From Mesorhizobium helmanticense (GTDB lineage: Bacteria > Pseudomonadota > Alphaproteobacteria > Rhizobiales > Rhizobiaceae), in contig NZ_PZJX01000047.1 in the NCBI RefSeq assembly GCF_003034915.1, positions 62,001 through 126,000 on the forward strand: 64,000 bases of DNA, in the 5' to 3' direction. Position 1 is the first letter of the stretch; the number at the start of each line of letters is the position of its first letter. Below, one piece after another: positions 15,316 to 23,990 of this stretch. The notes under the pieces are model-generated. The model saw only the letters and a program-made list of their open reading frames with translations, made no database searches and was not told the origin of the DNA. The translations under genes and the position numbers were made by a program.

Positions 15316-17382
15316 TCAGCCCAGCCCGATCCTTCTCGCCCCCTGCCGGAACAGCGCCTCGGCGTCGGGTTCGAAGCGGAAGGTGCCGATGAAATCGTCG
15401 GCGCAGTAGCTTGGGTGCGTCTTGCGCAGCGCGGCGGCGAAATTTCGGGCCTCGTCCTGCCGTCCGGCCAGCGCCAGGCAGTGCGCGGCGATGGCCAGGA
15501 TGATGACGTGGGCGTTGGGACGGGCGGCAGCCTTCAGCGCCCACTCGGCCGCCTCGTCGAACTGGCCGAGCCGGGCAAGCGCCATGGCGCGGGAGCCGAG
15601 CATGCCGAACAGCAGCGGGTCGAAAGGGCTCAAGTGCCTGGAATGATCGGACGAGCCGATCGCCGATTTCGGGTCGCCCGACTGGGAATGCACGAAGGAG
15701 AGAGCGTAGTGGCCGAGCGCGAAGTTGGGGCTCAAGTCGACCGCCCGTTCCAGCTCGATGAGCGAGCCGTCCTGCTCGCCGCGCAGCCACAGCGCCCGGC
15801 CCATGGCCCAGTGCGCGGCCGGGTTGTGATCGTCGACCAGAAGGCTTTGCCCGGCCGCCTCGAAGGCCAGTGCGCTTTCCTGATCGCGATCGCCCCAGCG
15901 CTGGAAGGCGCTTTGCCAATGGGTGAAGGACAGGCCGGCATAGGCGCGGGCGAAAGTCGGATCGAGCTTCAAGGCCATGTCGAAGAAATGCCGGGCCTGC
16001 TCGTTCTCCGTGCGGGTGAAGCGGTACATATGCCAGAGGCCGCGATGGTAGGCCTCCCAGGCGTTGAGCGAGTTCGGCGCCTTCAGCATGGCGCGGTTGC
16101 GCTCGACCGTCTCGATCTCGTTCGAGATCGACGAAACGATGGCGTTGCCGATCTCGTCCAGCACGGCAAAGACGTCGTCGGGCCGGCGCTCGAACGTCTC
16201 GGCCCAGACGATCCTGGCGGTGCGCACCTCGACGAGCTCGATGCTGACGACGACGCGGCCCGGCTGGCTGCGCACCGTGCCGGTGGCGACATAATCGACG
16301 TTGAGCCGCCGGCCGGCATCCTCCGGCGCGATGTTCCTTTCCGCCAGCGCGAAGACCGAGCCGCGCGCGATGACGAAGAAATCCCTGAGCTTGGCCAGGC
16401 GGGTGATGATGTCGTGGGTGAAGCCATCGGCCAGGCCTCCACGGGGAAGGCCGATGCCGGCTTCCTCGACAAACGGCATCACCGCCAGCGAAGCCCGGCG
16501 CAACGGAACGGCGTCGGGTTCGGCGAGCGCGACCGGGGGCGTCAAGGCGACCATCGAGCGCGCGCAGGGCGTGGCTACCGATGGCCGTTCCTTGATCGCC
16601 CGCCAGGCGTCGCGGACCGGAGCGAAATCCAGATCCTCGGACTGGAAGAGCAGTGCGGCGGCGGCAAGATGATCCTCGCAGGCGCCGATCTGGCCGCGCC
16701 TGGCCAGATTTTCCAGCAATGCGACATGCGCGCGCCCGTCGAAAGGCGCCTGCGCAAGCCATTTCTCGATATGGGCGGACACGCGTCCCGAGCCCGCCGG
16801 AAGATTGTTGACGAGATGCTCCAGAATGGCGGCATGGCATGAGGAGAAGCGGCGGCGCTGCGCGGTCACCCAGCTCATGAAATACGGGCTGCGGTCGATC
16901 TCCAGGCCTTCGAGGAAATCGCCGGCGAACTGTTCGGACAAGGCTTGCAGCCGCTCCAGATCGAGCGTCTCGACGCCCTTGGCTGCGGCCGAGGCAATGT
17001 CGATCGCGTCGACGAAACTGCCGCCGAGATCAAGCGCGACCGTATCGTCCGAGGTCTCGACCCTGGCGGGGTCGTCGAGAATGCCTCTGAGCTTGCTCAG
17101 GCACCAGCGAAGCTCGCCCCGCGGGTCGTTCGGCACATCCCACAAGAGCTCGCACAAGCGACTGCGGCCCACGGGATGCGGGGCCAGCGCCAGATAGGCG
17201 AAGAGAGCGCGCAGCTTGCGCGAGGCCGGAAGTTGCACCGTGGCGCCGTCGCGGACGACGGTCAGCGGCCCGAACAGGCGCACGCTAAGCCCTGCCGTGC
17301 CGCCATCCAGGCTCGATCGAGTGGATTCCACGTGCGTTTCCACGCCTGCTCCCACGCTGGCCGTCGGCCGATATTCTATCAT
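15316..17382 (-). CDS. BTAD/TolB-like/TPR transcriptional regulator
   Basis: A 688-residue regulator. Residues about 30-130 form an OmpR-like winged helix (VRLFGPLTVVRDG, then LPASRKLRALFAYLAL and SRLCELLWD), followed by a BTAD-type helical domain to about 260. A TolB-N-like segment starts at about 300 (LAVMPFVEEAG, GLADGFTHDIITRLAKL, VDYVATGTVR) and TPR repeats run to the end. This layout is known from SARP/CadC-like one-component regulators in rhizobia; no phosphoacceptor or membrane helix is visible. It is divergent from the CysK-like and decarboxylase genes with a 172-base gap, so it probably controls them. Its last 18 codons are duplicated at 14361-14417. Confidence 0.85.
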   Translation of the reverse strand: MIEYRPTASVGAGVETHVESTRSSLDGGTAGLSVRLFGPLTVVRDGATVQLPASRKLRALFAYLALAPHPVGRSRLCELLWDVPNDPRGELRWCLSKLRGILDDPARVETSDDTVALDLGGSFVDAIDIASAAAKGVETLDLERLQALSEQFAGDFLEGLEIDRSPYFMSWVTAQRRRFSSCHAAILEHLVNNLPAGSGRVSAHIEKWLAQAPFDGRAHVALLENLARRGQIGACEDHLAAAALLFQSEDLDFAPVRDAWRAIKERPSVATPCARSMVALTPPVALAEPDAVPLRRASLAVMPFVEEAGIGLPRGGLADGFTHDIITRLAKLRDFFVIARGSVFALAERNIAPEDAGRRLNVDYVATGTVRSQPGRVVVSIELVEVRTARIVWAETFERRPDDVFAVLDEIGNAIVSSISNEIETVERNRAMLKAPNSLNAWEAYHRGLWHMYRFTRTENEQARHFFDMALKLDPTFARAYAGLSFTHWQSAFQRWGDRDQESALAFEAAGQSLLVDDHNPAAHWAMGRALWLRGEQDGSLIELERAVDLSPNFALGHYALSFVHSQSGDPKSAIGSSDHSRHLSPFDPLLFGMLGSRAMALARLGQFDEAAEWALKAAARPNAHVIILAIAAHCLALAGRQDEARNFAAALRKTHPSYCADDFIGTFRFEPDAEALFRQGARRIGLG

Positions 17383-17554
17383 TCAAAATGACAAGGTGCA
17401 CCCGTCGGCGTATTTCCGTGCCGGACGCGCCCGTTGCGGCATATGCCGTCAAGTCACCTTAGCGCGGCAAGGTCTCGAAACCTCGTCGCCCAGTCCGCCG
17501 GTCTGTAACCGGCGCGTGACCACGAACCATGACAACAAGATCGAGGAGATCAAC

Positions 17555-18640
17555 ATGTTGCATAAACAGAAAATCAGAACCACGGCCGGTCGCGGCCGCC
17601 TGTTCGACAGCATTCTCGACACGGTCGGCGATACGCCGGTGATCCGGATCAACAATCTCGGCCCGGCCCATGCGACGATCTATGTGAAGGCCGAATTCTT
17701 CAATCCGGCGGCCTCGGTGAAGGACCGGCTGGCGCTCAACATCATCGAGGAAGGCGAGCGCAGCGGCGCGCTCAAGCCGGGACAGACCGTCGTCGAGGCG
17801 ACCAGCGGCAACACCGGCATCGGGCTGGCCATGGTCTGCGCGCAGAAGGGCTATCCGCTGGTGGTGACGATGGCCGACAGTTTTTCTGTCGAGCGGCGCA
17901 AGCTGATGCGCATGCTGGGCGCCAAGGTGGTGCTGACGCCGCGCGCCCAGAAAGGCTTCGGCATGTACAAGAAGGCGGTGGAGCTGGCGGAAGCCAATGG
18001 CTGGTTCCTAGCCCGCCAGTTCGAAACCAAGGCCAATGCCGCCATCCACGAGGCGACGACGGCGCGCGAGATCATCAACGATTTCGCCGGTGCGCGGCTC
18101 GACTGCTTCGTCACCGGCTATGGCACCGGCGGCACGGTCGTCGGCGTCGGGCGCGTGCTGCGGCGCGAACGGCCGGAGACGCGGATCGTGCTGGCCGAGC
18201 CGGCCAATGCGCAGCTCATCGGCAGCGGCACGGCGCAGGAGCGCGGCGCCGGTGGCGCCCCCGCCGCCAGCCACCCGGCCTTCGAGCCGCACCCGATCCA
18301 GGGCTGGACCCCGGATTTCATCCCTGACGTGCTGCAGGAGGCGATCGACGCCAGCCTCTACGACGAGGTGATGCCCATTCCCGGACCGGAAGGCATGAAA
18401 TGGGCCAAGGCGCTGGCACAGAAGGAAGGCATCTTCACCGGCATTTCGGGCGGAGCCACCTTCGCGGTGGCGCTTCAGGTCGCCGAAAAAGCAGCGCCCG
18501 GTTCGGTGATTCTGTGCATGCTGCCCGACACCGGCGAGCGTTACATGACGACGCCGCTTTTCGACGGCATCGAGGCCGAGATGGACGCCGAGGAGATCGC
18601 GCTCTCGCAGTCGACGCCCGGCTGCCAGTTTCCGGCGTGA
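17555..18640 (+). CDS. Cysteine synthase-like PLP enzyme
   Basis: A 361-residue fold-type II PLP enzyme of the CysK/CysM family, which makes cysteine from O-acetylserine and sulfide or related beta-substituted alanines. The PLP lysine is Lys56 in NPAASVKDRLA and the phosphate-binding loop SGNTG is at 84-88. It is longer than ordinary CysK (about 310-325) because of an insert near 225-250 (QERGAGGAPAASHPAFEPH) and a C-terminal tail ending in CQFPA. The ATG at 17555 has GAGGAG close upstream; longer frames overlap the promoter. The decarboxylase gene follows after 25 bases. Pairing with a decarboxylase suggests a dedicated pathway, so a housekeeping role is less likely. Confidence 0.85.
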   Translation: MLHKQKIRTTAGRGRLFDSILDTVGDTPVIRINNLGPAHATIYVKAEFFNPAASVKDRLALNIIEEGERSGALKPGQTVVEATSGNTGIGLAMVCAQKGYPLVVTMADSFSVERRKLMRMLGAKVVLTPRAQKGFGMYKKAVELAEANGWFLARQFETKANAAIHEATTAREIINDFAGARLDCFVTGYGTGGTVVGVGRVLRRERPETRIVLAEPANAQLIGSGTAQERGAGGAPAASHPAFEPHPIQGWTPDFIPDVLQEAIDASLYDEVMPIPGPEGMKWAKALAQKEGIFTGISGGATFAVALQVAEKAAPGSVILCMLPDTGERYMTTPLFDGIEAEMDAEEIALSQSTPGCQFPA

Positions 18641-18665
18641 CGGCGGCATATAGGGAGCGACCTGC

Positions 18666-20210
18666 ATGGACACGCCGTCTGGATTCACCGCCACGACCAC
18701 CGAGGAAACGCTTGACCCCTCGGACTGGGCCGATGTGCAGGTCCTGTCGCATCGGATCGTCGACGATGCCGTCGCTTACCTGCGCGATGTCAGGGAACGG
18801 CCGGTGTGGCAGGAGATGCCTGGAGATGTGAGGGACTTCTTCACCGCGTCCCTGCCGCAATCACCAACGCCGCTGGCCGAAATCTATGGCGACGTCGTCG
18901 AGAGACTGATGGCCTATCCGATGGGCAATATCCATCCGCGCTTCTGGGCCTGGTACATGGGGTCGAGCAATTTCACCGGCGCACTCGGCGATTTCCTGGC
19001 GGCGATCCAGGGCTCCAATCTCGGCGGCGGCAACCACGCCGCCGCCCTGATGGACAGCCAGGTGGTCGACTGGGTGAAGCAGATGCTGGGCTTTCCCCAA
19101 TCCGCCAGCGGCACGCTGGTCAGTGGCGGCTCGATGGCCAATATCATCGGCCTAACCGTGGCGCGCAATGCCAAGGCCGGCGTCGACGTGCGCGAATATG
19201 GCGTCTCGGCAATCGCCAAGCCGCTGCGTTTCTATGGCTCGGACCAGATCCATTCCTGCCACCGCAAGGCGATGGAAGCGCTCGGCCTCGGCAACCGGGC
19301 GCTGCGGCGCATCCCGACCGATGCCGGATTGCGGATCGACATCGACGCGTTGCGCAGGGTGATCGCCGAGGACCGCAAGGCAGGCTTCAAGCCGGCCTGC
19401 GTCATCGGCACGGCAGGCACCATCAACACCGGCGCGATCGACGATCTGCAGGGGCTGGCAAAGGTTGCGGCCGAAGAGGACCTCTGGTTCCATGTCGACG
19501 GCTGCATCGGCGCCCTGATCGCCATCGCGCCGGAAAATGCCCAGCGTGTCGCCGGCATCGAACGCGCTCACTCGATCGCGCTCGATCCGCACAAATGGCT
19601 GCACGCGCCGTTCGAGGTCGGCTGCGCCCTGGTCAGGGACGGCGCCTCGCATCGCGATACGTTTGCGGTGACGCCGGAGTATCTGGAATCGACGCCACGC
19701 GGGCTCGCCTCCGGACAATGGCTGCATGATTACGGCCTGCAGACGTCGCGCGGTTTTCGCGCGCTGAAAGTATGGATGGCGTTGAGGGAGCACGGCGTCG
19801 AGAAATTCGGCCGGCTGATCGACCAGAACATCGCCCAGGGCCACACGCTCGCCGGGCTGATCGAGGCCGAGCCGACGCTCGAGTTGACGGCGCCGACCAG
19901 CATCAACATCGTCTGCTTTCGCTATCGCGGCGACGGGCTGGCTGGCGACGAGTTGACAGGCGAGGCGCTGAAGGCGCTCAACACCGAGATCATGCTGAGG
20001 CTGCAGGAAGAAGGCATCGCCGTCCTCTCGGACACGACGGTGCATGGCCAGCATTGCCTCAGGGTGGCGATCAACAACCACCGCACCCGGCGCGAGGATC
20101 TGGACCTGCTGGTGCGGGAAACGGTTCGACTTGGGCGGGAGATTTCGAACTCGGGCGTGGCTCTCCCTTCTCCCCTTATGGGAGAAGGTGGACGCGAAGC
20201 GGCCGGATGA
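18666..20210 (+). CDS. Group II PLP-dependent amino acid decarboxylase
   Basis: A 514-residue decarboxylase of the aromatic-amino-acid/glutamate/cysteine-sulfinate type. Visible are IHPRFWAWYMGSSNF (substrate-side helix), the PLP-stacking His in YGSDQIHSCH, FHVDGCIGA and the PLP lysine Lys310 in LDPHKWLHAPFEVG. The substrate is not readable; the adjacent CysK-like enzyme suggests a beta-substituted alanine made just upstream. The last 14 or so residues (PSPLMGEGGREAAG) are encoded by a palindromic intergenic repeat, meaning the original stop was lost or moved when the repeat inserted. It starts 25 bases after the CysK-like gene, so an operon is likely. Confidence 0.88.
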   Translation: MDTPSGFTATTTEETLDPSDWADVQVLSHRIVDDAVAYLRDVRERPVWQEMPGDVRDFFTASLPQSPTPLAEIYGDVVERLMAYPMGNIHPRFWAWYMGSSNFTGALGDFLAAIQGSNLGGGNHAAALMDSQVVDWVKQMLGFPQSASGTLVSGGSMANIIGLTVARNAKAGVDVREYGVSAIAKPLRFYGSDQIHSCHRKAMEALGLGNRALRRIPTDAGLRIDIDALRRVIAEDRKAGFKPACVIGTAGTINTGAIDDLQGLAKVAAEEDLWFHVDGCIGALIAIAPENAQRVAGIERAHSIALDPHKWLHAPFEVGCALVRDGASHRDTFAVTPEYLESTPRGLASGQWLHDYGLQTSRGFRALKVWMALREHGVEKFGRLIDQNIAQGHTLAGLIEAEPTLELTAPTSINIVCFRYRGDGLAGDELTGEALKALNTEIMLRLQEEGIAVLSDTTVHGQHCLRVAINNHRTRREDLDLLVRETVRLGREISNSGVALPSPLMGEGGREAAG

Positions 20211-20290
20211 GGGGTGTTCCAGCTTGGCACCGATCGCATCGTCCAGCACCCCTCAACCGTCTTGGCGCTGCGCGCCACAAGGGGAGAAGG
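20164..20290. repeat. RIME-like palindromic intergenic repeat (copy 1, internally deleted)
   Basis: It begins CCTTCTCCCC and ends GGGGAGAAGG like the other copies, but about 15 bases are missing from the right half, just before ACAAGGGGAGAAGG. It overlaps the 3' end of the decarboxylase gene. The middle (TCCAGCTTGGCACCGA) has the same orientation as copies at 53342 and 58613. Confidence 0.8.
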
Positions 20291-20304
20291 AATAAAGAGC
20301 GCAA

Positions 20305-21945
20305 TCACGCCTCAATCCAGACCTTCTCGAAATGCTGCTCGAGCGACTGGTGCTGCTCGCAGCCATGCACGCCCTTGCGATAGGTGCGGAAGACCGAGCG
20401 CCAGTAGGGCTGGATGATGATGCCGGAATCGCGCAGGTTCTGCTCGATCCTGGCCATGATCTCCTTGCGGGCGGCGGCATCGGGGGTGGCCAGCGCCTTG
20501 TCGAGCAAAGTGTCGAATTCCGGATTGGCGTAGGCGCTTTCGTTCCAGGCGGCGCCTGATTTATAGGCGAGCGCCAGCACCTGGACGCCGAGCGGCCGGC
20601 CGAGCCATTCGGTGCAGGAGAAGGGATATTTGCTCCAGTCGTTCCAGAAGGTCGCCGCCGGCAGCACGGTGCGCTTGACCTTCAGCCCGGCCTCGCGCAT
20701 CTGCGCGGCAATCGCATCGCCGCTCGTCTTCTGCCAGTCGACATCGACCGAGATGAGATCGAATTCATGATCGGCCTTGCCGGCCTCGTCGAGCAGCTTC
20801 TTGGCCTCGTCGACCTTGCGCACGGCCGGGCCGATATCGGCATATTCGGCGTGCATCGGCCCGACATGGTGGTTTTCGGCCGGCTTGCCCCGATTGTCGA
20901 TGCCAAGCATCAGCACCGCTGAATTGTCGACCGCGAGCTGGGCGGCGCGCCGCACCTTGACGTCATCATAGGGCGGATTGCCGACATTGAAGCGCGCAAC
21001 CAGGGTCGAGCCGGTGGCGAGTTCCGAATTCTCGAGCTCCATCTGTTCGGTCTGCGACACCGTATCGGCGGCGGTTTCGTGGTTGGTGTCGATCTCGCCC
21101 GATTCGAAGGCTGACAGCATGGCATTGGGATCGGAGCCGTAGTCGACCCATTTGATGCCGTCGAGGTAGAAGTCGCCCTTCCACCACGGCTTGTCCTTGC
21201 GGCGGACCTCGGCGCCGGTCTCGGCGTCCCATGACACCAGTTCGCAAGGCCCGGTGGTGATCGCCAGCGCCTTCAGCGGATCGTCGCCACCCTCGTAGGA
21301 GCGATGCATGATCAGTCCGGGATAGTCGGCCACACCGGCAATCAGCGAAATGTCGGGCTTCGGCAAATTGAGCTTGATGGTGAAGTCGTCGACACGCTCG
21401 ATGCCGCCATCGACGGCTTTCTTGGTGTCGGGGTTGATCAGCGCGCCCAGTCGCGCGGCGACCGAATTGCCGGCGACGGAAGCATCGCACCAGCGCGTGA
21501 GATTATGGACGACATCGTCGGCGTTGAAGGTGTCGCCGTTCGACCAGGTGATGCCCTTGCGAACATGCAGCGTCAGCGTCTTGGCATCGTCGCTGGTCTC
21601 CCAGCTCTCGAGCAGCCATGGCTCGAAGGTGAAATCACGGTTCCAGCGGACCAGATATTCGTTGCACTGGCGGGCGATGTTGGACATTTCGACGCCGTCG
21701 AAAGTGCGCGGATCCTTGAAGCCCTTGACGTTCATGGCGACGCGCAGCACGCCGCCGCGCTTCGGCTCCTCGGCCCTGGCCGGAGATGGCGCCAGGCCGC
21801 CCAGCGCCAGCGCGCCGGCGGCGCTGACGCCAAGGGCTGCCATGGTGGCGAGATATTCGCGCCGGTTCATCTGGCCCTTCTTGAACCCGTCGGCGACGGG
21901 TTCGGCCTGCGGATGCAATGATCTGCCGGTCAACATGAACTTCAT
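20305..21945 (-). CDS. Dipeptide/opine-type ABC transporter solute-binding protein
   Basis: A 546-residue family 5 solute-binding protein that would deliver a peptide-like or other organic substrate to an ABC importer from the periplasm. A twin-arginine signal is visible ([22 protein letters not shown], cut near ARAEE), then the family 5 pattern: [21 protein letters not shown] and [19 protein letters not shown] (split by helices). The ATG at 21945 follows AGGGGAA; longer frames run into the next gene. No permease or ATPase gene is adjacent, which is unusual. It is the last gene of the minus-strand cluster from 25295. Confidence 0.88.
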   Translation of the reverse strand: MKFMLTGRSLHPQAEPVADGFKKGQMNRREYLATMAALGVSAAGALALGGLAPSPARAEEPKRGGVLRVAMNVKGFKDPRTFDGVEMSNIARQCNEYLVRWNRDFTFEPWLLESWETSDDAKTLTLHVRKGITWSNGDTFNADDVVHNLTRWCDASVAGNSVAARLGALINPDTKKAVDGGIERVDDFTIKLNLPKPDISLIAGVADYPGLIMHRSYEGGDDPLKALAITTGPCELVSWDAETGAEVRRKDKPWWKGDFYLDGIKWVDYGSDPNAMLSAFESGEIDTNHETAADTVSQTEQMELENSELATGSTLVARFNVGNPPYDDVKVRRAAQLAVDNSAVLMLGIDNRGKPAENHHVGPMHAEYADIGPAVRKVDEAKKLLDEAGKADHEFDLISVDVDWQKTSGDAIAAQMREAGLKVKRTVLPAATFWNDWSKYPFSCTEWLGRPLGVQVLALAYKSGAAWNESAYANPEFDTLLDKALATPDAAARKEIMARIEQNLRDSGIIIQPYWRSVFRTYRKGVHGCEQHQSLEQHFEKVWIEA

Positions 21946-22103
21946 TGTCGTTCCCCTGTTGTTGGGCGCCCCGGCCGACCGGCAGACGCGGGGGACGGGT
22001 GCGATCGCCGGAGCGCCATTGCCTCGGAGGGGATGATAGGGCGGGCTGCCGCAAGGGAGTGTTCGGACTTCCGCAGTTCTTGTGCGCCGTTCCGCAAGCG
22101 CGC

Positions 22104-23081
22104 TCAGTACGGCCAGTCGCCTTTGCCGAGCGCGGCGATGGCCGCGATGATGCGGGCAAAGGCTTCGCCGGCCCGGGGCACGATCTTGCGGGCGCGCAGG
22201 AAACTGTGCACCAGGCGCGGCTCCTCGCGCCACCAGGCGCGGCCGCCGGCGGCTAGGATACGGTCGCGATAGACCTGGCCGTCAGACGATAGCGGATCAC
22301 ATTCGGCGGTGAGGATGAAGGTCGGCGGCAGGCCGGAGAAATTGCTGTCTCGGAGCGGCGAAAAGGTCGGATCATCGGGCGACTGCGTCTTGCCGGAGCG
22401 GACGTTGCGGTAGAACTCGATATCGCCCAGCGTCAGCAGCGGCGCTTCGGCATGCTCGACATAGGAGCCGGCGCTCTCGTCACCGCCGAGGCCGGGATAG
22501 ATCAGCACCTGGCCGATCGCGGGGCGAGGGTGGTTGCGCGAGGCCTGCGCCACTCCTGCGGCAAGATTGCCGCCGGCGCTTTCGCCGCAGAGCACGATCG
22601 GCAGATCTGACGTCGCAGTGGCCCATTCGAACACGGTGAGTGCGTCGTCGAAGGCGGCCGGATGCAAATGCTCGGGCCCCAGCCGGTAGTCGACTGAGAG
22701 AACGTCAAAACCGGTGCCGGCGCAGATCTCGGCGCAGATGTCGTCGTGGCTGTCGAGCCCGCCGAGGATGAAGCCGCCGCCGTGATAATAGACGACGATC
22801 GCCTGTGGCGTCCCGCCCGCCATCCGGTAGCGCCGAACCGGAATGGTATGGTCGCCGGCGGCAACCGTGCTGTCGCTGGCCTCGACCCCGGCCGGGTAGG
22901 CCTCACGGAACGCCCGGCACATCGCGTCATAAACCGCGCGCTGCCTGTCGATCGGCAGGCCGGAAATCTCGGGCGGGTACCAGCCATTGACCCGGTCAAT
23001 GTAGTCCCAGAGCTCGGGATCAAGCCGGGTGGCGTATTTCCCTCGGCTGGTCTTTCCGGGGCGCTCGACATCCATGGCCAT
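22104..23081 (-). CDS. Alpha/beta hydrolase, hormone-sensitive-lipase family
   Basis: A 325-residue esterase/amidase-type hydrolase of the HSL group. The oxyanion motif HGGG is in [13 protein letters not shown], the nucleophile in CGESAGGNL, the acid in [11 protein letters not shown] and the late catalytic His in LVHSFL. It is probably cytosolic. The start at 23081 (MAMDVERPG) is preferred over an upstream TTG at 23102 that overlaps the preceding stop. It lies 17 bases downstream of the isochorismatase-type gene and 158 bases before the solute-binding protein gene, in one direction. The substrate is unknown; with its neighbours it likely cleaves an ester or amide of the imported compound. Confidence 0.85.
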   Translation of the reverse strand: MAMDVERPGKTSRGKYATRLDPELWDYIDRVNGWYPPEISGLPIDRQRAVYDAMCRAFREAYPAGVEASDSTVAAGDHTIPVRRYRMAGGTPQAIVVYYHGGGFILGGLDSHDDICAEICAGTGFDVLSVDYRLGPEHLHPAAFDDALTVFEWATATSDLPIVLCGESAGGNLAAGVAQASRNHPRPAIGQVLIYPGLGGDESAGSYVEHAEAPLLTLGDIEFYRNVRSGKTQSPDDPTFSPLRDSNFSGLPPTFILTAECDPLSSDGQVYRDRILAAGGRAWWREEPRLVHSFLRARKIVPRAGEAFARIIAAIAALGKGDWPY

Positions 23082-23098
23082 CGCGGTCCGCACCAGAG

Positions 23099-23779
23099 TC
23101 AAAGCTCGCCGTAGAGCCGGGCCACATTTTCGTAGGTGAAGCGCAGAGGCACCGAGCCTTCGACCTGCCAGGCGGTTACGCTTTCGCCGGCAAGCAGCCG
23201 GCAGGCGCCGTCAGTGTCGGTGACCGCGCCGCCATAGAGCCGGTTGGCAAGGTTGAGGATGGCGGTCTGGTGCATGGCGGCGCTGCCGCTGCCGCAGGCG
23301 TCCTTGACCAGGAGCACGCGAAAGCCCGATGCGACCGCATCCCTGACGGTGGCGTCGATGCAGGCCTCGGTCCAGACCCCGGCAACGACCAGCCATTCGA
23401 TGCCGCGCGCCTTGAGCTCGCCCGCGGCGGGGCCGCTGCGGAAGGCGCTGGCCTCGGCCTTGATCCGCAAGGTTTCGCTATCTATTGGCGCGACCTCGTG
23501 ACAGATCGCGGTCAACGGGTCGTCCTTATCGGAGAAGGCCGACTTGCCATCGGCCTCGACCGGGTGGAACGGCCGGTCCTGGGCGTCGAGATCGACGATA
23601 TAGGCCCAGTGCCAGAGCGGCACGCCGCTCGCCCGCGCCGCCGCCTGCAGGCGCTGGACATTGGCCAGGATTTTTTCATAGCCGTCGACGAGATAGCGCT
23701 GGTCCTGCCGGTGCTCCTCCTGCAGGTCGATGAAGATGGCGGCCACGGCGCCGCGTTTGATGGCGATGGGCGTTTTCAT
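23099..23779 (-). CDS. Isochorismatase-family cysteine hydrolase
   Basis: A 226-residue hydrolase with the family's catalytic triad visible: Asp18 in IFIDLQ, Lys107 in RIKAEASAF and Cys140 in GVWTEACI. The cis-peptide neighbour before the cysteine helix is present. Members include nicotinamidase, N-carbamoylsarcosine amidase and ureidoacrylate hydrolase; the sequence alone does not pick one. It sits between an M24 enzyme and an alpha/beta hydrolase in the same direction, and the three probably act in one catabolic route. The start ATG at 23779 gives a normal N-terminus (MKTPIAIKRGAVAAIFIDLQ). Confidence 0.88.
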   Translation of the reverse strand: MKTPIAIKRGAVAAIFIDLQEEHRQDQRYLVDGYEKILANVQRLQAAARASGVPLWHWAYIVDLDAQDRPFHPVEADGKSAFSDKDDPLTAICHEVAPIDSETLRIKAEASAFRSGPAAGELKARGIEWLVVAGVWTEACIDATVRDAVASGFRVLLVKDACGSGSAAMHQTAILNLANRLYGGAVTDTDGACRLLAGESVTAWQVEGSVPLRFTYENVARLYGEL

Positions 23780-23792
23780 GCGGATGCCTGAA

Positions 23793-23980
23793 CTTCGTCA
23801 TTCCAGGGCGAAGCAGCCGCGAAGCGGCGTCGCGAAGACCCTGGAATCCATGCCGTTACCTCTAGCGAAGACTGCAGCGGAACAGAATTCTGCACCGTCG
23901 GAAAGCCGAAATGTAACGGCATGGATCCTGGGGTCTGCGCTGCGTCGCTGCGCTCCTTGCTGCGCCCCAGGATGACGAAG
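23793..23980. repeat. Palindromic intergenic repeat, CTTCGTCAT family (copy 1)
   Basis: About 188 bases with outer ends CTTCGTCATTCC and GGATGACGAAG in inverse orientation, and an inner GGAATCCATGCCGTTAC against GTAACGGCATGGATCC. It fills the gap between the isochorismatase and M24 genes. Related copies lie at 32854 (half) and 48582. It can fold into a long hairpin if transcribed. Confidence 0.8.
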
Positions 23981-23990
23981 CGATGGGGCG

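Noticed and set aside
15415-16842. 475-codon plus-strand frame opposite the BTAD regulator
   Set aside because: Antisense shadow with no domain pattern; the minus-strand product has clear winged-helix and TPR features.
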